A stretch of 7,820 nt of DNA. Origin: an uncultured Mucispirillum sp. (lineage in GTDB: Bacteria > Chrysiogenota > Deferribacteres > Deferribacterales > Mucispirillaceae). The first letter of the stretch is position 1; each line of letters starts with the position of its first letter. The DNA lies in the NCBI GenBank assembly GCA_910586745.1, contig CAJUJZ010000021.1, positions 1 to 7,820 of the forward strand. The letters are read 5' to 3'. Under the pieces are notes generated by a model. That model was not told where the DNA came from and did no database searches. It was given only the letters and a program-made list of their open reading frames with translations. Shown here piece after piece: positions 1 through 6,555 of this stretch. The position numbers and the translations under genes were made by a program.

Positions 1-32
1 ATTTTATTTAAAGAGTTTTAACAACCACTTTT

Positions 33-131
33 TTATTTATTCATTTTTTCGCAATTGTTTTTAGAATTTACAGTTATAATAAACAAAAACAACATAGTAA
101 GAGATATTGTTTTCATAATTATTTTATTCAT
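33..131 (-). CDS. possible small secreted/membrane peptide, 32 aa
   Basis: A short open frame begins with ATG at 131-129 and stops with TAA at 35-33. Six bases upstream of the ATG is AGGTGG (minus strand, 143-138), a reasonable ribosome binding site, which is the main reason to list it. The predicted peptide starts MNKIIMKTISL and has a hydrophobic core of about 12 residues (LTMLFLFIITV), followed by a short polar tail with one cysteine. That resembles a signal peptide or a single-pass micropeptide. It may equally be the surviving 5' end of a larger secreted-protein gene cut by a nonsense or frameshift mutation, as several neighbours are decayed. A second in-frame ATG lies at 116-114. I recognise no family. 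No homology test was possible, so whether it is expressed is open. Confidence 0.3.
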   Translation of the reverse strand: MNKIIMKTISLTMLFLFIITVNSKNNCEKMNK

Positions 132-161
132 TATCAGCCACCTTTTTAAGTTTAGGATTAA

Positions 162-186
162 TAGATAAAGACTGTAAATTTATCTA
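162..186. promoter_or_regulatory. perfect 8-bp inverted repeat upstream of the small ORF
   Basis: TAGATAAA (162-169) and TTTATCTA (179-186) are exact reverse complements separated by 9 bases. The dyad lies about 30 bases upstream of the start of the small minus-strand ORF and 18 bases from the nearest palindromic element. It could be an operator or a weak hairpin. There is no run of T directly after it on either strand long enough to call a terminator. Chance dyads are not rare in such AT-rich DNA, so confidence is low. Confidence 0.25.
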
Positions 187-203
187 AAAATTTTATCATA
201 TAA

Positions 204-321
204 GTTATTTTGAGTCTGATTTTAAAGGCGAAAAATCTAAAAAATATATATTACAACAGTGCATAATATATTTAAAACTATCTAGCTTTTTTAGATACTT
301 CGCTTAAAAGCTCAGTATGAC
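204..321. repeat. MITE-like palindromic element, copy 1 (118 bp)
   Basis: This non-coding unit has imperfect terminal inverted repeats. The left arm (204-238) holds TTTTGAGTCTGA, then AAAGGCGAAAAATCT. The right arm (293-321), read as reverse complement, is GTCATACTGAGC, then TTTTAAGCGAAGTATCT. The arms share the frame GTCAT..TGAGC..AAGCGAA.ATCT with a few mismatches and a 6-base length difference. The interior (239-292) is AT-rich and carries a smaller dyad, TATCTA/TAGATA. It encodes no protein. The arms resemble the widely scattered bacterial palindromic repeat family with a GTCATTCTGAGCGAAG-type end, which is from general knowledge and not checked here. It is probably mobilised in trans or spread as a palindromic repeat, and could fold when transcribed from the operon to its right. 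Confidence 0.6.
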
Positions 322-340
322 CTGCAGCTTTCGTGTTGCA

Positions 341-458
341 GTCATTTTGAGCCTGATTTTTAAAGGCGAAAAATCTAAATTATATATATTACAGCAGTGC
401 ATAATATATTTAAAACTATCTAGCTTTTTAGATACTTCGCTTAAAAGCTCAGTATAAC
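341..458. repeat. MITE-like palindromic element, copy 2 (118 bp)
   Basis: This second copy lies in the same orientation as copy 1. The two differ at about six substitutions and two compensating single-base indels, so both are exactly 118 bp long, with a period of 137 bp. The left arm (341-376) begins GTCATTTTGAGCCTGA. The right arm (430-458) ends CTCAGTATAAC. The 19-bp spacer between the copies (322-340) is bounded by CTGCA and TGCAG, a short inverted pair. This copy ends 33 bp past the stop codon of the cyclophilin-like gene, so it lies in the likely 3' region of that operon and may serve as transcript-end structure. The near-identity of the copies points to a recent duplication or paired insertion. 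Confidence 0.6.
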
Positions 459-491
459 CTATTTTACTTTAAAATCAGTATTATATTTATT

Positions 492-920
492 TTATTTTCT
501 TTTTATAGTTATTTCAAAATCACTTGTTTTACCTGCAAAAATTTCTATGCCTTTTGTAACTTTACCAATAGAGTAAAGCCCATATGAAAGCCCAAAATCT
601 CTGTAAAAGAAGCACAAGTTTCCAAAGGGCTGATAATAAGCAATATCTGAAACATTTGGGTCATAAGATGATTGAAGTCCATTTGTATCAATTCTTTTTC
701 CAATTTTACCTATTTTCTCTGTATTATTATAATCTGACATTTTAATAGTAATCGGCAGAAGCTCTAAAAAGGCTTTTCCTGCATTATTATCATATATAAT
801 GCCTTCGGCTTTTTCATTTTCTATCATTATTTCTATTTCTGTATAATTTTTCATGTATTCTGCTCCTGCATAGTTTGCAAAAAAGAACACAGCACAAAAT
901 AATATAATTAATTTTTTCAT
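492..920 (-). CDS. secreted cyclophilin-like-fold protein
   Basis: A 142-residue protein. Residues 1-20 (MKKLIILFCAVFFFANYAGA) form a signal peptide with a likely AGA|E signal-peptidase I site, so the mature protein is exported. The rest matches the bacterial cyclophilin-like domain family by its recognisable landmarks: a FLELLPITIKMSD segment (51-63), a PFGNLCFFYRDFG segment (98-110) and a C-terminal YSIGKVTKGIEIFAG strand region (116-130). This family shares a small beta-barrel with peptidyl-prolyl isomerases, but isomerase activity has not been established for it as far as I know, and no classical active-site set is evident. The ATG overlaps the TGA of the upstream flavoprotein frame (ATGA at 920-917), implying translational coupling. 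It is the last gene of the cupin/flavoprotein operon and is intact. Its exact role is unknown. Confidence 0.8.
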   Translation of the reverse strand: MKKLIILFCAVFFFANYAGAEYMKNYTEIEIMIENEKAEGIIYDNNAGKAFLELLPITIKMSDYNNTEKIGKIGKRIDTNGLQSSYDPNVSDIAYYQPFGNLCFFYRDFGLSYGLYSIGKVTKGIEIFAGKTSDFEITIKRK

Positions 921-1455
921 ACTGCTGCACCCATATCATAAGCCTGCTGAATATATTTTGTAGAGTTTATCTCCCCTTTTTTCCATACTCCGCCTGCTGT
1001 CAATACTCCTTTTTCTTTTGCTCCGCTTATACAGTCAATAAATCCTCTAATACATTCAACAGTTCTTGTAAATGTGGAGTAAGAATTTTCCGCTGCCGCT
1101 GCAATTATATAAAACTCTTTATTTTTGATTTCCGTATATCGTGCAACAGTTCTGTCTATTAAAGTTTTTAACTGACCGCTGACAGAATAAAAATATACTG
1201 GTGTTGACATTACTATCACATCAGCATTAATCATATCCTGTATAATTTCTGCCACATCATCTTCATGGATACATTTGCCATGATTAGAATCACAACTGTA
1301 GCAGCCAGTGCAAAATTTTATATTTTTTCTTGGATAAATATCTTTTTAACACTATTTCCTGCCGATACTGCACCTTTTTCAAATTCATCACATAACAAAT
1401 CTGAGTTCCCGCGCTTTCTAGGGCTGCCAGATACTATAAGCACTCTTTTTCCCAT
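917..1455 (-). pseudogene. NADPH-dependent FMN reductase / iron-sulfur flavoprotein family, frameshifted
   Basis: The start is ATG 1455-1453, 8 nt after the stop of the upstream cupin gene, with GGTGGAG as ribosome binding site. The first frame reads MGKRVLIVSGSPRKRGNS, a flavodoxin-like FMN-phosphate loop, but stops after 45 codons. The run of six A on the minus strand (plus-strand T at 1323-1328) is one base short. Restoring one A gives a continuous protein of about 179 aa, ending with TGA at 919-917. It would carry C49, C52, C55 and C62 (CX2CX2CX6C), a compact cluster like that of Isf-type iron-sulfur flavoproteins, then STPVYFYSVSGQLKTLIDRT, the conserved flavin-pocket segment. The downstream part from a GTG at 1255 keeps an open frame of 112 codons but lacks the FMN loop and cysteines. 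This could be a genuine frameshift, a sequencing error in a homopolymer, or -1 slippage; I favour the first two. Confidence 0.8.
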
Positions 1456-1463
1456 AACTCCAC

Positions 1464-2495
1464 CTATTTCAACTTACTATATTCACTGTCGCTTACAGGT
1501 TCAAGCCATTCATTTGCTGCATTTTCAGCAGGAACAGCTATTGCAATATGAGCAAAAAAGCTGTCTTTTGCTGCACCGTGCCAGTGTTTTATACCTGCGG
1601 GTATTTCTACCACATCACCAGCCTTTAATTTTCTTGCAGGCTTATTCCATTCCTGATACCAGCCATTGCCACCTGTAACTAGCAAAATCTGTCCCCCTTT
1701 ATGATGAATGTGCCAGTTGTTTCTGCAACCCGGTTCAAATACCACATTACTTGCAGATACTCCATTTTTAGTTAAAGGTTCCAGATAGCTTTTACCTGTA
1801 AAATATTTTGCATAAGCTTTATTTTCTGCACCTCTTTTAAATACACCCATATTATATTCTGTAATGAACTGAGCATAGCGGACAGCATAATTTAGCTTAT
1901 CATCACTTAGTCCTGTATTTTTAGCTATATTAATATGAGCTTTAAGCTGTAGCTCTGCACCAGCTGATACTGCTAAAAACGAGACTGTTGCAAGCTCTCT
2001 TTCCTGATGAGTAAGTATTCCCCTTGCAAAAATATCTGCAAATAAATGCTCTTTTAAATACTGTTCAATACCCGGAGCAAATGTCTGCCATTCTGCCACA
2101 ATTTTTCTGCCTGATAGTTCTTCTCTTGTTTTCTCGCCTATTTTATCTCTGTCATCTTTTGAAGTAAGTTTTTTTGGTATTTCTCCTTGTATATCTTTGA
2201 TTCCCTTAGACTTTCTTTCTTTTGTAACATTAATAAAGGTTGTGATTGCATTTAAGCTTTTTGGAAAACCGCAGTAAGCATAACTCTGGATTAAAATTTC
2301 ATTAATCTCATTAATAGTTATTTTATTATCAAGAGCCTTATTTAATGATACTGCAAGCTGCTCCTGATTTCCGTTAGAAGTAAAAGATGATATTTCTACT
2401 AATACTTTTTCTCTTTCTGTTAGTTTTGACTGCACAGCATCTGCCTCCATAAAAATCATTAAAAAAAATATTATCAATAAAACAGTTTTCTTCAT
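1464..2495 (-). CDS. secreted carboxymuconolactone decarboxylase-like protein with C-terminal cupin
   Basis: A 343-residue protein. An N-terminal signal peptide (about 1-20, MKKTVLLIIFFLMIFMEADA) predicts export. Two AhpD/CMD-type helical domains follow, at about 27-95 (with YCGFPKSLNA at 74-83) and 135-220 (HQERELATVSFLAVSAGAE region). A cupin barrel covers about 245-330. Cupin motif 1 is NWHIHHKGGQ, with likely metal ligands H262 and H264 and with Q269 where the classical motif has Glu. Motif 2 is GDVVEIPAGIKHWHG, with H304. The AhpD CXXC pair is absent, so peroxidase-type redox chemistry is not supported, and the true substrate of this fused family is unknown. An AAGGAGG ribosome binding site lies 5 nt before the ATG. 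It is the first gene of an operon with the flavoprotein and the cyclophilin-like gene. The frame and length look intact. Confidence 0.85.
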   Translation of the reverse strand: MKKTVLLIIFFLMIFMEADAVQSKLTEREKVLVEISSFTSNGNQEQLAVSLNKALDNKITINEINEILIQSYAYCGFPKSLNAITTFINVTKERKSKGIKDIQGEIPKKLTSKDDRDKIGEKTREELSGRKIVAEWQTFAPGIEQYLKEHLFADIFARGILTHQERELATVSFLAVSAGAELQLKAHINIAKNTGLSDDKLNYAVRYAQFITEYNMGVFKRGAENKAYAKYFTGKSYLEPLTKNGVSASNVVFEPGCRNNWHIHHKGGQILLVTGGNGWYQEWNKPARKLKAGDVVEIPAGIKHWHGAAKDSFFAHIAIAVPAENAANEWLEPVSDSEYSKLK

Positions 2496-2500
2496 ATAAG

Positions 2501-2545
2501 CCTCCTTGTTTTCATTTATAATATATTACATACTTGTTTTTACAA
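2501..2545 (-). promoter_or_regulatory. candidate promoter and ribosome binding site of the cupin operon
   Basis: On the minus strand, TTGTAA (2545-2540) and TATTAT (2523-2518) are separated by 16 bases and resemble sigma-70 -35 and -10 boxes. AAGGAGG (2507-2501) follows. The transcript would start near 2511, giving a leader of about 16 bases. The region is very AT-rich, so other -10-like hexamers exist and this choice is tentative. The strong terminator at 2594-2619 directly upstream supports an independent transcription start here. Confidence 0.4.
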
Positions 2546-2590
2546 TATATGATACAGTATAATTTTTGCCTAATACTATCATTTAAACAT

Positions 2591-2619
2591 AAAAAAGGCT
2601 GTGTTTATACACAGCCTTT
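2591..2619 (-). terminator. rho-independent terminator of the upstream decayed gene
   Basis: The arms AAAGGCTGTGT (2594-2604) and ACACAGCCTTT (2609-2619) pair perfectly over 11 bp with a 4-base loop. Read on the minus strand, the stem runs directly into a T tract (2596-2591). The orientation therefore ends transcripts coming from the decayed gene at 2794-3490. It also insulates that gene from the cupin operon. Confidence 0.8.
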
Positions 2620-2793
2620 AATAGTTTTTACAGGATTATTAAAAATCCTATATTATCTTAAATATAAATATATTCAAATATATATTGATAATTAATTAAG
2701 ACAAACTTAAAATATGTACAAAGCTTGGCTTTCCCTGTAAGTCTAACAAAATACAATGAATATTATTAATCTTTTTTCTTTTTTGATGATTTT

Positions 2794-3490
2794 TTAAATT
2801 CTGATTTCTACTACCCTGATTACTTTATTGTCCTGCTTTTTAAGCTCTAAAGTATATACTCCAATGTCCTGATAATCAGTAGTAACAAAACTATCACCTA
2901 TATATTCTGTATTATTATTACTCTTAAGAGATACTGGATATTCCTTCCAAATTTATTATTTCTGAATTCATTTATGATTTTAAATGCCTCATCAATATCT
3001 GATGTATTCACTTCATATTTATGATACTCTATTGCATATGATTTGTTGTATACTTTTTTAATAACAACATTTGATACTGTATTTCTTAGGTTTTCACCAA
3101 CCAATGTACTTCTTGTTTTATAAAATTTTAATTTGTCAGTTTCATATACTGGCTCTAATTCACTAATTATGTATAAGCCTTACATATATTTTATCTTTGT
3201 TTTTTATATTAACAAGTGGTTTTTCTGGTAATGGAAATATATATAGATATCATTTAAGATATTTAGTCTATGCTTTTTCTATATCTGTAGTATATGTTTT
3301 ATATACATCTACACATAAAGTACTTTCTAATGTTGTATTACCTCGTTTATCATCTTGTGTGGTATAGCTGCATGCTTTTTTACTAAATTGGCTATAACCA
3401 TCTAAACTTTTAAAACTAAGTTATTCTGCATAGCTGTTAATGATAAATAATGCTGCAAACATAGAAAGAAGTTAAATATAATCTTCTCAT
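2794..3490 (-). pseudogene. remnant of a small secreted protein, family unknown
   Basis: The remains of a protein of about 230 aa spread over three frames. ATG at 3490 opens MRRLYLTSF. A shift near 3463 leads into MFAALFIINSYAE, which completes a signal peptide. In that frame TAA (3423-3421), TAG (3270-3268), TGA (3252-3250) and TAG (3165-3163) interrupt an otherwise protein-like reading (for example LDGYSQFSKKACSYTTQDD). A shift near 3175 opens the longest fragment, which includes VSNVVIKKVYNKSYAIEYHK and ends at 2898. A further shift near 2950 continues as IWKEYPVSLKSNNNTEYIG and ends ...KVIRVVEIRI with TAA at 2796-2794. In a different frame at the end, a lysine-rich tail (KSEFKKSSKKKKD) stops at 2766. 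The last part may be a beta-rich domain, but I recognise no family. With this many lesions it is a true pseudogene. The 68-codon fragment at 2898-3104 should not be taken as a separate gene. Confidence 0.7.
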
Positions 3491-3566
3491 AACATGGTTT
3501 CTCTTAAATCATTTTAATATTATGTAAGCATTCTTATATTTTATAACGATACATTTACATAGTATA

Positions 3567-3590
3567 GGGCATATATTAAAATATATGCCC
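3567..3590 (-). terminator. hairpin terminator of the dicarboxylate transporter gene
   Basis: GGGCATATAT (3567-3576) and ATATATGCCC (3581-3590) form a perfect 10-bp stem with a TAAA loop, starting 15 bases past the transporter stop. An A-rich stretch precedes the stem on the minus strand, but the following bases (TATACTATG) lack a strong T tract. Termination may therefore be partial, or the hairpin may mainly protect the 3' end. On the plus strand it is followed by TGTTTTCT. No plus-strand gene feeds into it. Confidence 0.55.
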
Positions 3591-3605
3591 TGTTTTCTAT
3601 ATAAT

Positions 3606-5132
3606 CTATTTTGCAGTTGTAATTTCTGCTGCTTTTGCCCATTCAGGTGTAGTATTTAAATCTATACCCCAAAGCACTGGCATTAAATACATAACAAATA
3701 AAACGATAACAATAGTGCCAAATATATTTAAACCAAATCCTGCTCTTGCCATATCTTTTATGCGTATAGCTCCACTTCCAAAGACAACCGCATTAGGCGG
3801 CGTAGCAACTGGCAGCATAAATGCAAATGATGCAGCAACACAAGCTGGAACAATAGTTGCATATGGATGGATACCAAGAGCAACAGCAGAAGCACCCATA
3901 ATAGGAACAAGCAGTGTAGCTGTTGCAGTATTTGATGTAATCTCTGTTAAAAATACTACCAAAAGAGTAACGATAGCAATGAAAATCAACATATGCATAC
4001 CATTCAGGCTCTCAAGCTGTTTAGCTATAAAAGATGCCAAACCTGTTTTCTGAAAACCTAAAGCAACAGCAAAACCACCACCAAATAAGAGAACGATATC
4101 CCAAGGTATTTTTACAGCAGTTTTCCAGTCAAGAATAAATATACCTTTTTTCCAGTCTGCTGGTATTGTAAATAAAAGGATGGTTCCAAGCATAGCAATA
4201 ACAGTGTCATTTACATTTTTTAAACTAGGAAATATTGATTTCAGCTTTGGAGAAAATACCCATAAAAAGCCCACAAGTAAAAATACTATTAAAACAACAA
4301 GTTCTTGTTTAGTGATAGGACCCATTTTTTTAATTTCATATTCTATAACATCTTTACCTTTAGCAAGTTTTAAATCGCCTGTAGGAAAAAGGAATTTAAC
4401 AAGCAGAAACCATGTAACAGCCATAACAATAATTACAAGTGGCAGACCAAACATCATCCACTCTGAAAATGTGATAGTCTGACCATAAGTAGTGTTTAAC
4501 ATACCAACCATAATAGTGTTTGGCGGAGTACCAATAATTGTTGCAACACCACCAATAGATGCTGAATAAGCAATTGCAAGCATTAAGCCTTTACCAAAGT
4601 TCTGTTCCTTAATACCTACTGAGCCATCTAAAAGCTGTTTAGAAGAAATACCAGTAACCTGTGCAATAACTGCAAGACCAATAGGTACCATCATCATGGC
4701 AGTAGCTGTATTAGAAACCCACATAGAAATAAAGCCTGTTGCAATCATAAAACCAAGAGTCATTTTACCTGGGCTTGTACCGACCATTTTAATGGTATAT
4801 AATGCAATACGCCTGTGGAGATTCCATCTTTCCATTGTAACAGCAACGAAGAAACCACCAATAAAAAGATATATTGTAGGGTCTGCATATTTTGCTGTAA
4901 CATCTTTTGCACCCATTACATTTAATAAAGGATAAAGCAAAATCGGCAGTAAAGATGTAGCAGGTATAGGCACTGCTTCTGTTATCCACCATATTGCCAT
5001 AAGCGTAGTAATTGCTGCCACTTTCATCGCAGACGGTTCCATACCTTCTGGCGGAGTGATAAACAGCATAATAAGAAAAACGATAGGTCCTAAAAATAAA
5101 CCTACCCTCTGAGTAGTGTTATACTCTTTCAT
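3606..5132 (-). CDS. DASS/SLC13 family sodium:dicarboxylate symporter
   Basis: A 508-residue polytopic inner-membrane protein, a normal length for the DASS (INDY) family. Members import C4-dicarboxylates such as succinate, fumarate and malate with Na+. Two inverted halves are evident. Each has an SNT signature that binds Na+ and a substrate carboxylate (S140-N141-T142 in MWVSNTATAMMM, S400-N401-T402 in TEITSNTATATLL) and a matching TPPN loop (202-205 and 444-447). About a dozen hydrophobic segments follow, with a polar loop near 251-275. An early EAVPIP motif (52-57) is also typical. GGAGGG lies 4 bases before the ATG. All key motifs are present and the frame is intact. Substrate within the dicarboxylate range, and Na+ rather than H+ coupling, are inferred from the family. 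It stands alone as a single-gene unit with its own promoter region and terminator. Confidence 0.92.
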   Translation of the reverse strand: MKEYNTTQRVGLFLGPIVFLIMLFITPPEGMEPSAMKVAAITTLMAIWWITEAVPIPATSLLPILLYPLLNVMGAKDVTAKYADPTIYLFIGGFFVAVTMERWNLHRRIALYTIKMVGTSPGKMTLGFMIATGFISMWVSNTATAMMMVPIGLAVIAQVTGISSKQLLDGSVGIKEQNFGKGLMLAIAYSASIGGVATIIGTPPNTIMVGMLNTTYGQTITFSEWMMFGLPLVIIVMAVTWFLLVKFLFPTGDLKLAKGKDVIEYEIKKMGPITKQELVVLIVFLLVGFLWVFSPKLKSIFPSLKNVNDTVIAMLGTILLFTIPADWKKGIFILDWKTAVKIPWDIVLLFGGGFAVALGFQKTGLASFIAKQLESLNGMHMLIFIAIVTLLVVFLTEITSNTATATLLVPIMGASAVALGIHPYATIVPACVAASFAFMLPVATPPNAVVFGSGAIRIKDMARAGFGLNIFGTIVIVLFVMYLMPVLWGIDLNTTPEWAKAAEITTAK

Positions 5133-5136
5133 CTAA

Positions 5137-5241
5137 CCCTCCAAATTATATCTACAAGCAGAAGATACTGCTTAGATAATTGTGATTATAAAACAGTTTA
5201 TTAATATGAACTTTATTAACATAGCATATTTATTTTATTAA
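5137..5241 (-). promoter_or_regulatory. promoter region and 5'-UTR hairpin of the dicarboxylate transporter
   Basis: On the minus strand a perfect TATAAT (5190-5185) is the best -10 box. The hexamer 17 bases further up (AAGTTC) is a poor -35, which suggests activator dependence. TTTATTAA (plus strand) recurs at 5197-5204, 5212-5219 and 5234-5241, the first two bracketing the -35. Downstream, AAGCAG (5156-5161) and CTGCTT (5168-5173) form a 6-bp hairpin with a 6-base loop at the start of the predicted leader, before the ribosome binding site at 5142-5137. The rest of the 5133-5490 gap is AT-rich without a credible gene. Confidence 0.4.
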
Positions 5242-5422
5242 GGCAATAGAAAGTGAGTTTTTTTGTAAAAAAAATATATTATTTTATGAAACAAATGATT
5301 TAATAAATAAAAATATTATGCTTGAAAAATTATTTTTTTTAAAAAATATGTATAAATCTTTATTATTATAGTGTTTTTAATGAAAAATATTAGACAAATA
5401 TTCTATGATATGTAGTTAAACC

Positions 5423-5446
5423 CTGTAAAATCAAAGATTTATACAG
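5423..5446 (-). terminator. weak hairpin downstream of the aminopeptidase operon
   Basis: CTGTAAAATC (5423-5432) and GATTTATACAG (5436-5446) pair over about 10 bp with one bulged base and a 3-base loop, 45 bases past the aminopeptidase stop. On the minus strand it is followed by GGGTTTAAC, not a real T tract, so it is at best a weak terminator. A second possible stem (AATAAAA/TTTTATT near 5470-5489) lies closer to the stop. I see no stronger terminator in this gap. Confidence 0.3.
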
Positions 5447-5490
5447 TCAGGGCAAAAAATAAAACAACAATAAAAAAGTGTTTTATTATT

Positions 5491-6555
5491 TTAATATTCT
5501 AAATTATACACATATTTATCAAGTGCTGAGCTTATAATTTCTGGTTTACCATTGTTTATTAATACTGTCTGCTCTAAGCGTACACCAAACTTTTCTGGCA
5601 GATAAATGCCCGGCTCTATTGTAAATATCATATTATCTTCAATTAAATAGTCACATTTTGACTTTAAAACAGGAAGCTCATGCACATCTATTCCTACACC
5701 ATGACCTAATGAATGGTTAAAATATTTGCCATAGCCCTGTTCTTCTATATAAGAGCGAGCAGCATTATCAATATCACTGCATACAAGACCTTCAGAAATA
5801 CTTTCCACTGCCTTCTCTAAAGCTGAGCGGACAATATCTATTACTTTTAATACTTCTGCATCATTTCCTGCATATATCATTCTTGTATAATCGCTGGTAT
5901 ATATATCACGGCTTCCAAAATCTATAATAACCGGCTCATTTTCAATAACTTTTTTAGCAGACGCTGTGCCGTGAGGCATTGCACCGCGAGCACCAGATGC
6001 TACAATAGTTTCAAAACTTTCACCTTTAGCTCCAAGCATTTTCATATGGTATTCTAACGCTGCAGCCCATGATTTCTCACTTGTTTCATATTTAAATGAT
6101 TTTAATGCACGGAGAAAGGCTTTGCCTGCTAAATTATACTGTTCTTTTATCATCGATATTTCTGAATTATCTTTTACCATGCGAAGTTTCTGCATAAAAT
6201 CTTTTTCATCAAGATATATGTCTACACCTTGAGCAGCTATTTTTGAACTTATATTTATAGAACATGAGGGCTGTAAAAGTATTTTTTTAAAAGCTGAACA
6301 TCGTTCTGTATAAATTCCTGCATAATCTTTTACAATTTCCACTACAATATTTTCAGAAACTTCTTTAGCTGCCTGAATGCTGTATCTGCTGTCTGTAAAA
6401 AATACTGCTTTTTCTAAATCTACAAGCATATATGCGGTTGTGCCTGTAAATCCGCTTAAGTATTTAACATCACTTAAATTTGTAATGAGAACAGCAGGAA
6501 TATCAAGGCTGCGTAATTCTCTTTGAACTGCTGCTATCCTTGCTATCACTGCCAT
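5491..6555 (-). CDS. M24-family Xaa-Pro aminopeptidase (aminopeptidase P-like)
   Basis: A 354-residue cytosolic metallopeptidase of the short bacterial type. It has an N-terminal creatinase-like domain (about 5-125, with DVKYLSGFTGT at 29-39) and a C-terminal pita-bread domain (about 132-345). All five expected metal ligands are visible: D212 (IDFGS), D222 (SDYTR), H285 (LGHGVGIDVHE), E314 (TIEPGIY) and E328 (VRLEQT), plus H195 and H292 around the active site. It should remove N-terminal residues preceding proline. The D-to-D spacing is 10, one residue shorter than the usual 11, which shortens one beta-turn. The ATG overlaps the end of aroQ by 10 nt and its upstream ribosome binding site is poor. 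Coupling to aroQ translation is likely, and a GTG two codons later is a possible alternative start. I do not assign a symbol because pepP, pepQ and yqhT-type names are mixed in this family. Confidence 0.9.
   Translation of the reverse strand: MAVIARIAAVQRELRSLDIPAVLITNLSDVKYLSGFTGTTAYMLVDLEKAVFFTDSRYSIQAAKEVSENIVVEIVKDYAGIYTERCSAFKKILLQPSCSINISSKIAAQGVDIYLDEKDFMQKLRMVKDNSEISMIKEQYNLAGKAFLRALKSFKYETSEKSWAAALEYHMKMLGAKGESFETIVASGARGAMPHGTASAKKVIENEPVIIDFGSRDIYTSDYTRMIYAGNDAEVLKVIDIVRSALEKAVESISEGLVCSDIDNAARSYIEEQGYGKYFNHSLGHGVGIDVHELPVLKSKCDYLIEDNMIFTIEPGIYLPEKFGVRLEQTVLINNGKPEIISSALDKYVYNLEY

Noticed and set aside
204..458. Paired 118-bp elements considered as a riboswitch or CRISPR remnant
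   Set aside because: Two long palindromic units with terminal inverted repeats and no aptamer-like conserved core fit a MITE-like element better. There are no short repeats with regular spacers.
1265..1678. Plus-strand open frame of 137 codons
   Set aside because: It lies antisense to the flavoprotein and cupin genes, shows no family features and has no ribosome binding site; it is a shadow of the opposite strand.
2898..3104. A 68-codon minus-strand frame as a separate gene
   Set aside because: It starts at a TTG inside a longer open stretch, and its sequence continues across frameshifts in both directions, so it is a fragment of the decayed gene.
3715..4935. Three plus-strand open frames opposite the transporter
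   Set aside because: All lie antisense to a well-supported membrane protein gene and have compositions expected from reverse-complement hydrophobic codons.
4789..4992. Minus-strand 67-codon frame inside the transporter gene
   Set aside because: It overlaps the transporter in another frame and has no independent support.
5318..5371. A 17-codon plus-strand ORF in the gap
   Set aside because: There is no ribosome binding site and the sequence is low-complexity AT-rich, as expected by chance.
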